Below, one piece after another: positions 6,078 through 12,838 of a DNA stretch of 12,838 nt. Under the pieces are notes generated by a model that did not search any database, was not told where the DNA came from, and saw only the letters and a program-made list of their open reading frames with translations. This DNA is from JBDTLH01 sp039934875 (GTDB taxonomy: Bacteria > Acidobacteriota > Terriglobia > Terriglobales > Acidobacteriaceae). The stretch covers positions 1 through 12,838 of the forward strand of contig JBDTLH010000383.1 in assembly GCA_039934875.1 (NCBI GenBank). Direction: 5' to 3'. Both the position numbers and the translations under genes were made by a program. The stretch's first letter is position 1. Each line of letters opens with the position of its first letter.

Positions 6078-6114
6078 GGGCGGGCCGCCCACGCGACCAC
6101 CGGCGAGCCGCCGG
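6078..6114. repeat. Twin GC-rich hairpins between the GNAT gene and mqnE
   Basis: Two perfect hairpins sit close together: GGGCG-GGC-CGCCC (6078-6090) and CCGGCG-AGC-CGCCGG (6100-6114). They fill most of the 115-base gap. The minus strand reads GTAGCGCCGGCGGCTCGCCG, then GTGGTCGCGTGGGCGGCCC, the look of a dispersed palindromic element. No U-tract follows, so an intrinsic terminator is not indicated, though it could attenuate or stabilise mRNA. Confidence 0.55.
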
Positions 6115-6141
6115 CGCTACCGATGCCGGTGCCACATTCGG

Positions 6142-6591
6142 CTAGAGGTTTTTGCCCAGCAGCAGGGCGTCGCCGCCGCGTTTGTAGTAATCGGAGAGAC
6201 GGCGCAGAGCGAGGTATCCGTGTTTTTCGTAGAAGCTGCGGGCGGGATGGTTTTCGACGGCAACTTCGAGCAGCATGGCCCTGCGTTTGGTGTCGCGGGT
6301 GAGGCGCTCGGCTTCGCGCATGAGCGTGGCGCCGATGCCTTGCTTGCGAAAAGCCTGGGCGACGTCGATGGTAATGATGTGTCCGGAATGGGGACGCTCG
6401 AAGTCGAGGATGAGGAAGCCGGCGAGGTCACCGTTTTCGGCGGCTTCGGCGACGACGGTGGTGGCGGTGTTGCGATGGGTGAAGTATTCGAGTTCCTGGC
6501 GGGTGTAGGCGATTTGCGGATCGAAGCAGAGCTGGTCGAGGGCGAAGAGGGCGTGGAGATCGGATTCGATGTAGGGGCGGAGCGAGATCAT
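6142..6591 (-). CDS. GNAT-family N-acetyltransferase, RimI-like
   Basis: A 149-residue single-domain acetyltransferase using acetyl-CoA. The acetyl-CoA pyrophosphate-binding motif is visible at 82-88 (RKQGIGA), after beta strand HIITIDVAQAF. Motif B is visible as ENHPARSFYEKHGY (113-126), with DYYKRGGDALLLGKNL at the C-terminus. The overall shape (CF near residue 22, LLEVAVEN-HPA, YY-x-x-DAL) is close to RimI, the ribosomal protein S18 N-terminal alanine acetyltransferase, but the substrate cannot be fixed from sequence. The ATG at 6591 overlaps the hutI stop by 4 bases (ATGA), so translation is probably coupled to hutI. A longer frame reaching 6804 exists, but its first 71 residues are only hutI read out of frame. 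Confidence 0.85.
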   Translation of the reverse strand: MISLRPYIESDLHALFALDQLCFDPQIAYTRQELEYFTHRNTATTVVAEAAENGDLAGFLILDFERPHSGHIITIDVAQAFRKQGIGATLMREAERLTRDTKRRAMLLEVAVENHPARSFYEKHGYLALRRLSDYYKRGGDALLLGKNL

Positions 6592-7886
6592 GCGTGAATC
6601 GAACCTGCGGTGATCATGAGTACCGGGCGCTGATGGCCGAACCAGTAGGGGACCTCGCGATAATCTTTGCACGCGAACCGGGTCAGGTCGGCGTCTTTGC
6701 CCACTGCAATGCTTCCCTTGCGCTGTGAGAGGCGGAGGGCGTGCGCACCGTTGATGGTGGACGCGGTGATGGCTTCCGCCGGCGTCATCTTCATCTGTGT
6801 ACATGCGATGGACATCACCATCGGCATGCTAATGGTGGGAGAGGTGCCGGGATTGTAGTCGGTTGCGAGAGCGACAGCGACTCCACCGTCGATCAACTTG
6901 CGCGCGGGAGGAAAGTCATGGCGTCCGAGGAAATACGACGCTCCCGGCAAGAGTGTCGCCACAGTCGAACTCCCCGAGAGATAGTGGATGGTGGCGTCGG
7001 AGACACATTCCATGTGATCTACGGAAGCGAGATTGAAGGCGGCGAATTGTTCCACTTCGGTGGGAGTGAACTGGCAGATGTGCAGGCGGGTTTGGAGGCG
7101 GTTCGCAAGCGCCGCGGCGAGGACGCGTTTCGTCTGCTCCAGGTTGAATGCGCCGCTCTCACAAAATACGTCCACGAAACGCGCGAGCTTCTGATTGGCG
7201 ACGGCGGGAAGCATCTCGTTGCAGACTAAATCCGCATAATCGTCGGGACGGTCCTGATACTCCGCTGGAATGACATGCGCGCCGAGGAAGGTAGGAACGA
7301 TGGTCATGCGGCGCTGGGTTGCGGCATCACGAATTGCGCGCAAGCTCTTCAACTCGGACGCGAGGTCGAGGCCGTAGCCAGATTTCATTTCAATGGTCGT
7401 CGTGCCGAACGTCCATGCGTCCATGATGGCGTGATCGACGGCGCTGGTTAGAGCCTGTTCGGTAGCGGTGCGCACGGCATGAACGCTGGAGCGTATGCCT
7501 CCGCCTGCCGCCGCAATCTCTTGATAAGTTGCGCCCTCGATCCGTTTCTCGAAGTCGATCAAACGAGGTTCGGCGAATACCGGATGGGTATGGGAATCGA
7601 CAAAACCCGGCAATACTACTCCGCCATCTGCGCTGTATTCAACGCAATCTTTCGGGGCTTGTGCGTGGACATCAGCTCTCTTCCCTACGGCGGCGATGGT
7701 TCCGTCGATGCATAATACGGCGGCATCTTCGATGATACCGAGATCGCGCATGGCGGGGCCGCGGCGGGGACCTTTGCTGTCGTCCCAGCCGGTGTTGAGG
7801 GTGATGAGTTGACCGATGTTGTCGAGCAGGAGGGCGCGGGGGAAGTGGCGAACCGCGAGCTGCGGGGCTGGGAGCGTGTCGTACAC
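6588..7886 (-). CDS. hutI: Imidazolonepropionase HutI
   Basis: Third enzyme of histidine degradation: opens 4-imidazolone-5-propionate to N-formimino-L-glutamate. It is an amidohydrolase with one metal. Visible in the 432-residue form are the H-x-H metal motif (H99, H101 in VDSHTHP), GGGIRSSV (128-135), GAHVIPAEY (202-210), the ligand His in LHICQF (H269) and ATDYNPGTSP with D343. The N-terminal RGPAMRDLGIIEDAA is also typical. Where other HutI proteins read HAD/E-Q, this one has HICQ. No ATG is available near the expected start. GTG at 7886 is preferred; TTG at 7937 would add 17 residues encoded by a dispersed repeat. Neither has a clear Shine-Dalgarno. hutU lies upstream and the GNAT gene overlaps downstream, suggesting an operon. 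Confidence 0.93.
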   Translation of the reverse strand: MYDTLPAPQLAVRHFPRALLLDNIGQLITLNTGWDDSKGPRRGPAMRDLGIIEDAAVLCIDGTIAAVGKRADVHAQAPKDCVEYSADGGVVLPGFVDSHTHPVFAEPRLIDFEKRIEGATYQEIAAAGGGIRSSVHAVRTATEQALTSAVDHAIMDAWTFGTTTIEMKSGYGLDLASELKSLRAIRDAATQRRMTIVPTFLGAHVIPAEYQDRPDDYADLVCNEMLPAVANQKLARFVDVFCESGAFNLEQTKRVLAAALANRLQTRLHICQFTPTEVEQFAAFNLASVDHMECVSDATIHYLSGSSTVATLLPGASYFLGRHDFPPARKLIDGGVAVALATDYNPGTSPTISMPMVMSIACTQMKMTPAEAITASTINGAHALRLSQRKGSIAVGKDADLTRFACKDYREVPYWFGHQRPVLMITAGSIHA

Positions 7887-7921
7887 CGATGATTCGGAGT
7901 GATTCAGGTTTTGGGACCTCA

Positions 7922-7935
7922 GGGGCTGAAGCCCC
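7922..7935. repeat. Palindrome GGGGCT-GA-AGCCCC
   Basis: A perfect 6-bp inverted repeat with a 2-base centre in the gap between hutU and hutI. It is the first of two similar palindromes here and resembles the GGCTAAAGCC family in the next entry. It overlaps the alternative TTG start of hutI, an argument against that start. Confidence 0.6.
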
Positions 7936-7955
7936 AATTACTATGCTGCTGTTCC

Positions 7956-7973
7956 CCCCGGCTAAAGCCGGGG
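7956..7973. repeat. Palindrome CCCCGGCT-AA-AGCCGGGG
   Basis: A perfect 8-bp inverted repeat between hutU and hutI. It lacks a following U-tract on the minus strand, so it is not a standard terminator, but it could stabilise or attenuate a hutU-hutI transcript. With the palindrome at 7922-7935 and the element at 8007-8042 it forms a compact cluster of dispersed repeats. Confidence 0.65.
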
Positions 7974-8006
7974 TCTACCTAGTTGATTCGCGCAGTTTAA
8001 TCACGC

Positions 8007-8042
8007 TTCGCGCGACTGGTCGGCGGGGGCGTCGACCCTCCA
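8007..8042 (+). repeat. Copy of the GGTCGGCG...GACCCTCCA element at the 3' end of hutU
   Basis: The plus strand reads TTCGCGCGACTGGTCGGCGG, then GGGCGTCGACCCTCCA. It aligns with the core of the tandem copies at 2804-2959 (CACGCGAATGGTCGGCGAGG, then ACGCGGACCCTCCA). It abuts the hutU stop codon (8043-8045). An imperfect hairpin can form from GGTCGGCG and CGTCGACC. Confidence 0.55.
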
Positions 8043-9710
8043 TTACGGCATGGGGATTTTCACGTCATGCGTCTGTGCGAATTGTTTGGCTTCGTCATAT
8101 CCGGCGTCCACGTGGCGCAGGATTCCCATGCCGGGGTCGGTGGTGAGGACGCGCTCGATGCGCTTCGCCATCTGCCCGGTGCCATCGGCGACGAGGACTT
8201 GCCCGGCGTGCTGGGAGTAGCCGATGCCGACGCCTCCTCCGTTGTGGATGGAGACCCAACTTGCGCCGGCGGCGGTGTTGACGAGAGCGTTCAAGAGCGG
8301 CCAGTCGGCGACGGCGTCGCTGCCGTCCTTCATCGCCTCGGTTTCGCGATAAGGCGAGGCGACGGAGCCGCAATCGAGGTGGTCGCGTCCGATAACGATG
8401 GGAGCTTTGAGTTTGCCGGATTTTACGGCGGCATTCATGGCGAGTCCGAATTCGGCGCGCTCGCCGTAGCCGAGCCAGCAGATGCGCGCGGGCAGTCCCT
8501 GAAACTTGATGCGCTTGCGGGCGAGATCGATCCAGCGGGTGAGGGTCTTGTTCTGGGGAAACATATCGAGCACCATCTGGTCGGTGACGGCGATGTCGGT
8601 GGGTTCGCCGGAGAGCGCGACCCAGCGGAAGGGGCCGCGGCCTTCACAGAAGAGCGGACGGATGTAGGCGGGGACGAATCCGGGAAAATCGTAGGCGTTT
8701 TTGACCCCGCGCTGAAAGGCGAAGGTGCGGATGTTGTTGCCGTAATCGAAGGTGACGGCGCCATCTTTTTGCAGCGCCAACATGCCTTCGACGTGGCGGG
8801 CGATGGAGTCGAGCGAGCGTTCGAGGTATCCCTGGGGATCGGATTTGCGGAGTTCGTTGGCCGCTTCGAGAGTGATGCCGTTGGGGATGTATCCGTGGAG
8901 CGGGTCGTGGGCGGAGGTCTGGTCGGTGAGGATGTCGGGGAGGATGCCGCGGCGGTGCATCTCGGGGATGATGTCGGCGCAGTTGCCGACCAAGCCGACG
9001 GAGACGGCTTCTTTTTTGCGGATGGAATTCTTGAGGATGCGCAGCGCTTCATCGAGATTGTTGACCATGAAGTCGCAGTATCCGGAGCGCAGGCGTTTCT
9101 TGATGCGCTCGGGATCGACGTCGATGCCGAGGAAACAGGCGCCCGCCATGGTGGCGGCGAGGGGCTGCGCTCCGCCCATGCCGCCCATGCCGCCGGAGAC
9201 GATGAGCTTGCCGCTGAGGTCTCCGCCGAAGTGTTGATCAGCGGCGGCGGCGAAGGTCTCGAAGGTGCCTTGCACGATGCCTTGGGAGCCGATATAGATC
9301 CATGATCCGGCGGTCATCTGGCCGTACATCATGAGTCCGGCGCGTTCGAGCTCATTGAATTTTTCCCAATTGGAGAAATGCCCGACGAGATTAGAATTCG
9401 CGATCAGCACACGCGGCGCATATTCGTGGGTGCGCAGAATGCCGACCGGCTTGCCGGACTGCACGAGCAGCGTCTCATCGTCGGCGAGCGATTGAAGAGA
9501 GCGAATGATGGCGTGGTAGCACTCCCAATTGCGCGCGGCCTTGCCGGTGCCTCCGTAAACCACGAGGTCTTGCGGACGTTCGGCGACGTCGGGATCGAGG
9601 TTGTTCATGAGCATGCGCATGGCGGCTTCCTGGGTCCATCCCTTGCAGGAGAGCTGATTGCCGCGAGGGGCGCGGATAACGTGCGCGGGGGATTCGGTCA
9701 GTGTGGGCAT
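8043..9710 (-). CDS. hutU: Urocanate hydratase HutU
   Basis: Second enzyme of histidine degradation: converts urocanate to 4-imidazolone-5-propionate using tightly bound NAD+ as an electrophile. The 555-residue product has the normal family length. It shows YGGTGKAARNW (52-62), the glycine-rich NAD-binding segment GGMGGMGGAQP (173-183) and RPLFCEGRGPFRWVALSG (351-368). The urocanase signature FQGLPARICW (403-412) includes the active-site Cys C411. The C-terminus has GRDHLDCGSVASPYRETEAM, HNGGGVGIGYSQH and DAGYDEA. The ATG at 9710 gives MPTLTESPAHVIRAPRG, a standard start. A longer frame to 9854 adds 48 Arg-rich residues that read through the 3' end of the neighbouring gene. hutI follows after 156 bases of repeats. 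HutH and a hut regulator are absent from the window. Confidence 0.97.
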   Translation of the reverse strand: MPTLTESPAHVIRAPRGNQLSCKGWTQEAAMRMLMNNLDPDVAERPQDLVVYGGTGKAARNWECYHAIIRSLQSLADDETLLVQSGKPVGILRTHEYAPRVLIANSNLVGHFSNWEKFNELERAGLMMYGQMTAGSWIYIGSQGIVQGTFETFAAAADQHFGGDLSGKLIVSGGMGGMGGAQPLAATMAGACFLGIDVDPERIKKRLRSGYCDFMVNNLDEALRILKNSIRKKEAVSVGLVGNCADIIPEMHRRGILPDILTDQTSAHDPLHGYIPNGITLEAANELRKSDPQGYLERSLDSIARHVEGMLALQKDGAVTFDYGNNIRTFAFQRGVKNAYDFPGFVPAYIRPLFCEGRGPFRWVALSGEPTDIAVTDQMVLDMFPQNKTLTRWIDLARKRIKFQGLPARICWLGYGERAEFGLAMNAAVKSGKLKAPIVIGRDHLDCGSVASPYRETEAMKDGSDAVADWPLLNALVNTAAGASWVSIHNGGGVGIGYSQHAGQVLVADGTGQMAKRIERVLTTDPGMGILRHVDAGYDEAKQFAQTHDVKIPMP

Positions 9711-9760
9711 AACAGTGAATGGTAGTGCCTGACAAGGCTGCGACGCAATTCGGCGAGGTG

Positions 9761-10414
9761 TTACGCGCTGGCGGCGAACTGCCCCAGTGTGCAGGCGAGC
9801 AACTTGGTATCGTCGGAGATGATGGCGTCCACGCCGAGGGAGGCGAAATGGCACATGCGAGCGGCTTCATTGACCGTCCAGACGAAGACACGCTTGCCGG
9901 CGCGATGGGTGCGCCGCACCAAATCACGGGTGAGGATCCTGTGATGGGCGACCAGCAGATCAGCGCCGCAAGATTCAAAGGCGGAGAGTTGATCGGCATT
10001 GGCACAGATCAATCCAGCGGGAATATTGGGCACGAAGAGTGCCGCCTCAGCCAAAACCTGGGGCAAGAACGAGGAGATGACGGTGCGTTCAGGATCCAAC
10101 AAGCGTAGCTGCTGGGCATATCGGGGCACCAGGTTGAGGTCCTTCACATCGATATCCAGGAACGCGTTGGCGTTCCCCAGCACATCAGAGAAGCTGGGCA
10201 CTCCGAGATCTTTGACGGCGCAATCGGAGACGGGCCGTCCGCCGCAATCAGGATCATGAAAGCAGACCGCTTCGCCGCCGAGCGCGAGACGCACGTCGAA
10301 CTCAAAGCCGTCGCAGCCGTGGTCCAATGCCAGCTCGAAGGCTTCGCGGGTATTCTCCGGCGCGTAGTATTTTGCTCCCCGATGGCCTAGCAGGAGCGGT
10401 CTGGATGATGTCAT
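9761..10414 (-). CDS. Glycerophosphodiester phosphodiesterase (UgpQ/GlpQ-type)
   Basis: Hydrolyses glycerophosphodiesters from phospholipid turnover to glycerol-3-phosphate and an alcohol. The TIM-barrel family signature is present at once: LLLGHRG (catalytic H11, R12) and APENT (E20) near the N-terminus, then GFEFDVRL with metal ligands E38 and D40, and the second catalytic His in FHDPD (H53). K91 in DIDVKD and VFVWTVNE (176-183) near the C-terminus also fit. At 217 residues without a signal peptide it matches the short cytoplasmic UgpQ-like type. ATG 10414 is chosen because HRG usually lies about 10 residues from the start. GTG 10489 and ATG 10471 would give longer forms with a basic leader. 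It lies 50 bases upstream of hutU on the same strand and may be co-transcribed, without an obvious metabolic link. Confidence 0.88.
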   Translation of the reverse strand: MTSSRPLLLGHRGAKYYAPENTREAFELALDHGCDGFEFDVRLALGGEAVCFHDPDCGGRPVSDCAVKDLGVPSFSDVLGNANAFLDIDVKDLNLVPRYAQQLRLLDPERTVISSFLPQVLAEAALFVPNIPAGLICANADQLSAFESCGADLLVAHHRILTRDLVRRTHRAGKRVFVWTVNEAARMCHFASLGVDAIISDDTKLLACTLGQFAASA

Positions 10415-10522
10415 TTTACGATGCCCTTGCCTTCGCCATTGTGCACGGAGATTGCTGATTCGGAAAGGCATCGCTTCGTCAAATTTCACTTAGTACCAGA
10501 TGATGACCCAAGTTGATTACTG

Positions 10523-10834
10523 CTAGTCGAGATCGAAATCACGCAGCGGCCGCTCATTGGGGGCATCTTTCGCCTTCTTCATGGCGTCTTGAAATTTTTT
10601 ATCGAGCAGGCTGGATTTGTTTTTTTCCGCTTCCATGGATTGGCGGAAGAGGGACTCGCGGCGGGTCTCTTCGCCTTTGAGCGCGTTGGCGGCGGCATCG
10701 AAATTTTCGAACATGCGCTTGGTGGGCGGTGGAGTATGGGAGATGACGCCGTGGGTCTCCGGGTCAATCACCATCAGCGCGCCACAGCAGGGGCAGGAGA
10801 GCTCGAAAGGCTGGAACAGCTTCGCTTTTGCCAT
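10523..10834 (-). CDS. Small protein with a CPCC zinc-knuckle-like motif, function unknown
   Basis: A 103-residue soluble protein. Its N-terminus holds a single Cys cluster, FELSCPCCGALMVIDPETHG (11-30), which resembles one half of a zinc ribbon. The second Cys pair a full ribbon needs is missing, so metal binding would need dimerisation or other ligands. The rest is highly charged and probably helical (about 40-95, rich in Lys, Glu and Arg), with a C-terminal RPLRDFDLD tail. Codon use matches its neighbours. The ATG at 10834 opens MAKAKLF, with no strong Shine-Dalgarno. It lies 108 bases upstream of the phosphodiesterase gene. No family was recognised with certainty. Confidence 0.75.
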   Translation of the reverse strand: MAKAKLFQPFELSCPCCGALMVIDPETHGVISHTPPPTKRMFENFDAAANALKGEETRRESLFRQSMEAEKNKSSLLDKKFQDAMKKAKDAPNERPLRDFDLD

Positions 10835-10885
10835 GAAATTATTTTAGCCGCAAACGCGTAATCGAGAGCATTTGCAAACCTCGCG

Positions 10886-10963
10886 CTCCGGCTTCAGCCC
10901 CGGAGGAGAGAGGGGTCGCGCTGGCGCGCGATTGCCCGCGAGGGCGCGGACGCTCCGAGTTGA
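10886..10963. repeat. Palindromic repeats between the S9 peptidase and the CPCC protein gene
   Basis: CTCCGG and CCGGAG (10886-10891 and 10900-10905) enclose GCTTCAGCC, a hairpin like those near 7922. CGCGC-TG-GCGCG (10917-10928) is a second short palindrome. From 10924 the plus strand (GCGCGATTGCCCGCGAGGGC, then GCGGACGCTCCGAGTTG) weakly resembles the GGTCGGCGAGGACGC element seen at 2804-2959. The order palindrome then GGCGAGG core parallels 7922-8042. This 133-base gap (10835-10967) has no U-tract terminator that I can see. Confidence 0.45.
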
Positions 10964-10967
10964 AGAT

Positions 10968-12838
10968 TTAGTGGGCTGCTGAAGCGCGCGCGTTGACTTC
11001 GCTGGGCTGATTGTATTCGGGCTTGGACTCCGCCATGAGCCATTTATCAAACCAGCCTGTGATGTGGTCGAGGCGCTCGACGCGGTGCCAGGGCTCTCCG
11101 GAGCGGGAGAGTTCGTGGGATTCACGAGGAAAGCGCACCATCACGGAGGGAATGCGCATGAATTTGAGGGCGCGGAACATCTGCTCCCCGCCGCTGGTGG
11201 GCGGGGTGCGATAGTCGGCGTCGCCCAGGATAAACATCATGGGCGTCTTCACCTGCTTGATATAAGTGATGGGCGAGCGGTTGACGAAATCCTGCGGATC
11301 GTCAAACGGCGGCGCCTTGAACCAGCTTGGCTGAAAGAGGGTGAAGTCGGCGGTGTACCACCAGGATGCCCAGTCGGCGATATCGCGTTGCGCGACCGCG
11401 GCCTTGAAGCGGGTGGTGTGCCCGACGGTCCAGTCGGTCAGCAGTCCCCCGCCACTGCCTCCGGTAACGCCGAGTTTGTTGGGATCGATGTATGACTTCT
11501 TCAGCATTTCATCCACGCCGGCCATCAGGTCTTTGAAGTCGTCGCCGGGATAGTGGTATTGAATGATGTTGCCGAACGCCTGTCCGTAGCTGGTGGAGCC
11601 GCGCGGGTTGGGATAAAGAACGACGTAGCCCTTGGCCGCCATGTACTGGAATTCATGGTCGAATATCCAGCCATAGGCGCCATGCGGGCCGCCGTGAATG
11701 TTGAGGACGAGCGGATATTTCTTGCTGGAATCAAAGTGTGGAGGTTTCTGGATCCATGCCTGAATCTTCTTGCCGTCGAAGCTGGTGTACCAAAGCTCCT
11801 CCGGCGGGGTGAGGTCCAGTTGCGAGAAGAGGTCATCGTTTATGTACGTGATCTGACGCTGTCCGCCTTCCGGCGCGAGCGCGAAGAGTTCATCAATCAT
11901 GACCGGCGTTGAGATTTCCACGATCGCCGTCTTGCCATCCTTCGATTGCGAATAATCTTCGACCGCCTGGTCGCCTTTCGTCAATTCAGTGACGGCGCCG
12001 CTTTGCGTGTCCACGGAGACGAGGACCGCCCTACCCTGTTTGGCAACCGTGTCGATCAGCCGCGCGCCATCAGGAGACCAGGCGAGGGCTTCGCGCCCGC
12101 CGCCGCGGGGGGCTTCATTGTCGCCTCCCACTCCGCTGCCCATGTCGTAGTCATAGTTGACAGTGAGATTTTTGGGCGTGGAGTTGGGCGCGAGGTCCAT
12201 CACCCAGAGGTCAGGCTCGGAGTAGGAGCGCACCGGCTTGGTCACCGAAGCATGGAAGGCGAGGCGTTTGCCGTCGGGGGAGAGCGAAATCCCGCTGACG
12301 CCCATATCGATTCTGCGGATGAGCTCGGCTGCGCCGCCCTCGGCGGGAACTTGCATAACCTTCGTTTGCGGCAGGTCGTAATAGGGTTCGGCATTCTGAA
12401 TGGTGCGAAAGATGATCCGGCTGCCATCGGGGGTGAACTGCGGGTCGGATTCGTCGAAGTTTCCGGTGGTGAGCTGTTTCGCCTCAGGCTTCATCTGGGT
12501 ATCGCCGGAGGCGGGGACCTCTTCGATCCAGATGTGCTGGTGGTGTTTAGGATCGAGATAGCCAGCGCCATTCATGCGATAGACGGCGCGGGTAATGATG
12601 CGGATATCGCTTTCGTGATCGGGTTCTGCGGCCCTCTTGTCTTTCTCTTTGTCCTTTTCAAGATTTTCTTTCCGCAGGTCTTCGGGATTGGCGTCGCTGA
12701 GAAATGCGATGCGCTTTCCATCCGGCGACCAGACTGGATGAGACGAACCGTGAGGAACGGTGGTGATGGTTGATGCTTCGCCGCCCGTGAGCGAAAGCAG
12801 GGCGATTTGTCCCGGCTGGGGCTTGCCATCTTTGATCT
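10968..12838 (-). CDS. S9 family (DPP4/acylaminoacyl-peptidase-like) serine peptidase, N-terminus beyond the right edge
   Basis: A peptidase with an N-terminal beta-propeller and a C-terminal alpha/beta-hydrolase domain. The frame is open to the right edge, so 622 residues are visible. The ATG at 12575 is internal, because WSPDGKRIAF propeller sequence continues upstream of it. Counting from that Met, propeller WD40-like PD motifs appear as FTPDGSRIIF (48-57), LSPDGKRLAF (99-107) and WSPDGARL (167-173). The hydrolase domain starts near 262, with the oxyanion-region HGGPHG (294-299). The nucleophile is S374 in GVTGGSGGG, the acid is probably D454 in GDADYRTPP, and the His is H487 in RESHELSRSG. 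A Lys/Glu-rich insertion precedes residue 1 of this count. Members are often secreted or periplasmic and clip short peptides, but the signal peptide region is outside the window. The C-terminal tail (about 518-535) is low complexity. Confidence 0.92.
   Translation of the reverse strand, partial: IKDGKPQPGQIALLSLTGGEASTITTVPHGSSHPVWSPDGKRIAFLSDANPEDLRKENLEKDKEKDKRAAEPDHESDIRIITRAVYRMNGAGYLDPKHHQHIWIEEVPASGDTQMKPEAKQLTTGNFDESDPQFTPDGSRIIFRTIQNAEPYYDLPQTKVMQVPAEGGAAELIRRIDMGVSGISLSPDGKRLAFHASVTKPVRSYSEPDLWVMDLAPNSTPKNLTVNYDYDMGSGVGGDNEAPRGGGREALAWSPDGARLIDTVAKQGRAVLVSVDTQSGAVTELTKGDQAVEDYSQSKDGKTAIVEISTPVMIDELFALAPEGGQRQITYINDDLFSQLDLTPPEELWYTSFDGKKIQAWIQKPPHFDSSKKYPLVLNIHGGPHGAYGWIFDHEFQYMAAKGYVVLYPNPRGSTSYGQAFGNIIQYHYPGDDFKDLMAGVDEMLKKSYIDPNKLGVTGGSGGGLLTDWTVGHTTRFKAAVAQRDIADWASWWYTADFTLFQPSWFKAPPFDDPQDFVNRSPITYIKQVKTPMMFILGDADYRTPPTSGGEQMFRALKFMRIPSVMVRFPRESHELSRSGEPWHRVERLDHITGWFDKWLMAESKPEYNQPSEVNARASAAH

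Noticed and set aside
5031..6302. Plus-strand frame of 423 residues
   Set aside because: It is antisense to mqnE, running on over the repeat gap into the GNAT gene. mqnE has clear radical SAM motifs, while this frame has none.
6592..6804. 71-residue extension of the GNAT protein
   Set aside because: It is hutI sequence read in another frame, and the 4-base ATGA overlap gives a natural start at 6591.
8067..9305. Plus-strand frame of 412 residues
   Set aside because: It is antisense to hutU, which carries the urocanase signature. The acidic composition is typical of a shadow frame.
9711..9854. N-terminal extension of HutU by 48 residues
   Set aside because: The extension is Arg-rich, overlaps the 3' end of the phosphodiesterase gene, and HutU proteins normally start at the position matching ATG 9710.
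11946..12773. Plus-strand frame of 275 residues
   Set aside because: It is antisense to the S9 peptidase propeller, which has repeated WSPDGKR motifs in the opposite frame.

Overview
The window looks like a piece of a GC-rich soil-type bacterial chromosome, most likely Acidobacteriota (Terriglobia/Koribacter-like). This rests on inference: the gene set (futalosine menaquinone synthesis, urocanate hydratase plus imidazolonepropionase, a DPP4-like S9 peptidase, hydrogenase maturation HypF, an atypical Nramp-like transporter), strongly G/C-biased third codon positions, and gene gaps full of short GC-rich palindromic repeats. There is no rRNA, tRNA, transposase, integrase, phage gene or CRISPR array, so the stretch reads as core chromosome.

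Layout. Ten protein genes are supported. On the minus strand at the left are the 5' part of hypF (runs off the left edge, 1-1084) and an Nramp-like metal transporter (1238-2518). A 495-base gap (2519-3013) holds palindromic repeats, including two tandem copies and one inverted part-copy of a 77-79 base element. It also holds candidate divergent promoters. A small plus-strand membrane protein follows (3014-3385), then a heptanucleotide tandem array (about 3388-3550) between convergent genes. Everything from 3612 to the right edge is on the minus strand. In transcription order (right to left) it is: an S9 peptidase whose N-terminus is cut off by the right edge (10968-12838), a small CPCC zinc-knuckle protein (10523-10834), a glycerophosphodiester phosphodiesterase (9761-10414), hutU (8043-9710), hutI (6588-7886), a RimI-like acetyltransferase overlapping hutI by 4 bases (6142-6591), mqnE (4887-6026), and an HPF-sigma fusion (3612-4655).

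The most notable gene is the fusion at 3612-4655. Its N-terminal ~105 residues look like a ribosome hibernation-promoting factor (HPF/RaiA/YfiA fold). Its C-terminal ~200 residues look like an ECF-type sigma-70 factor with recognisable regions 2 and 4. One polypeptide therefore appears to join a ribosome-binding and an RNA-polymerase-binding module. A strong Shine-Dalgarno and a plausible promoter with 17-base spacing support its start at 4655.

How the genes fit together. HutU and HutI are consecutive steps of histidine degradation (urocanate to imidazolonepropionate to N-formimino-glutamate). HutH, the last hut steps and a hut regulator are not in the window. The GNAT enzyme is translationally coupled to hutI. 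MqnE implies menaquinone made by the futalosine route, and HypF implies a [NiFe] hydrogenase elsewhere. Dispersed repeats recur at several gene ends and resemble mobile-palindrome (REP/MITE-like) families rather than genes.
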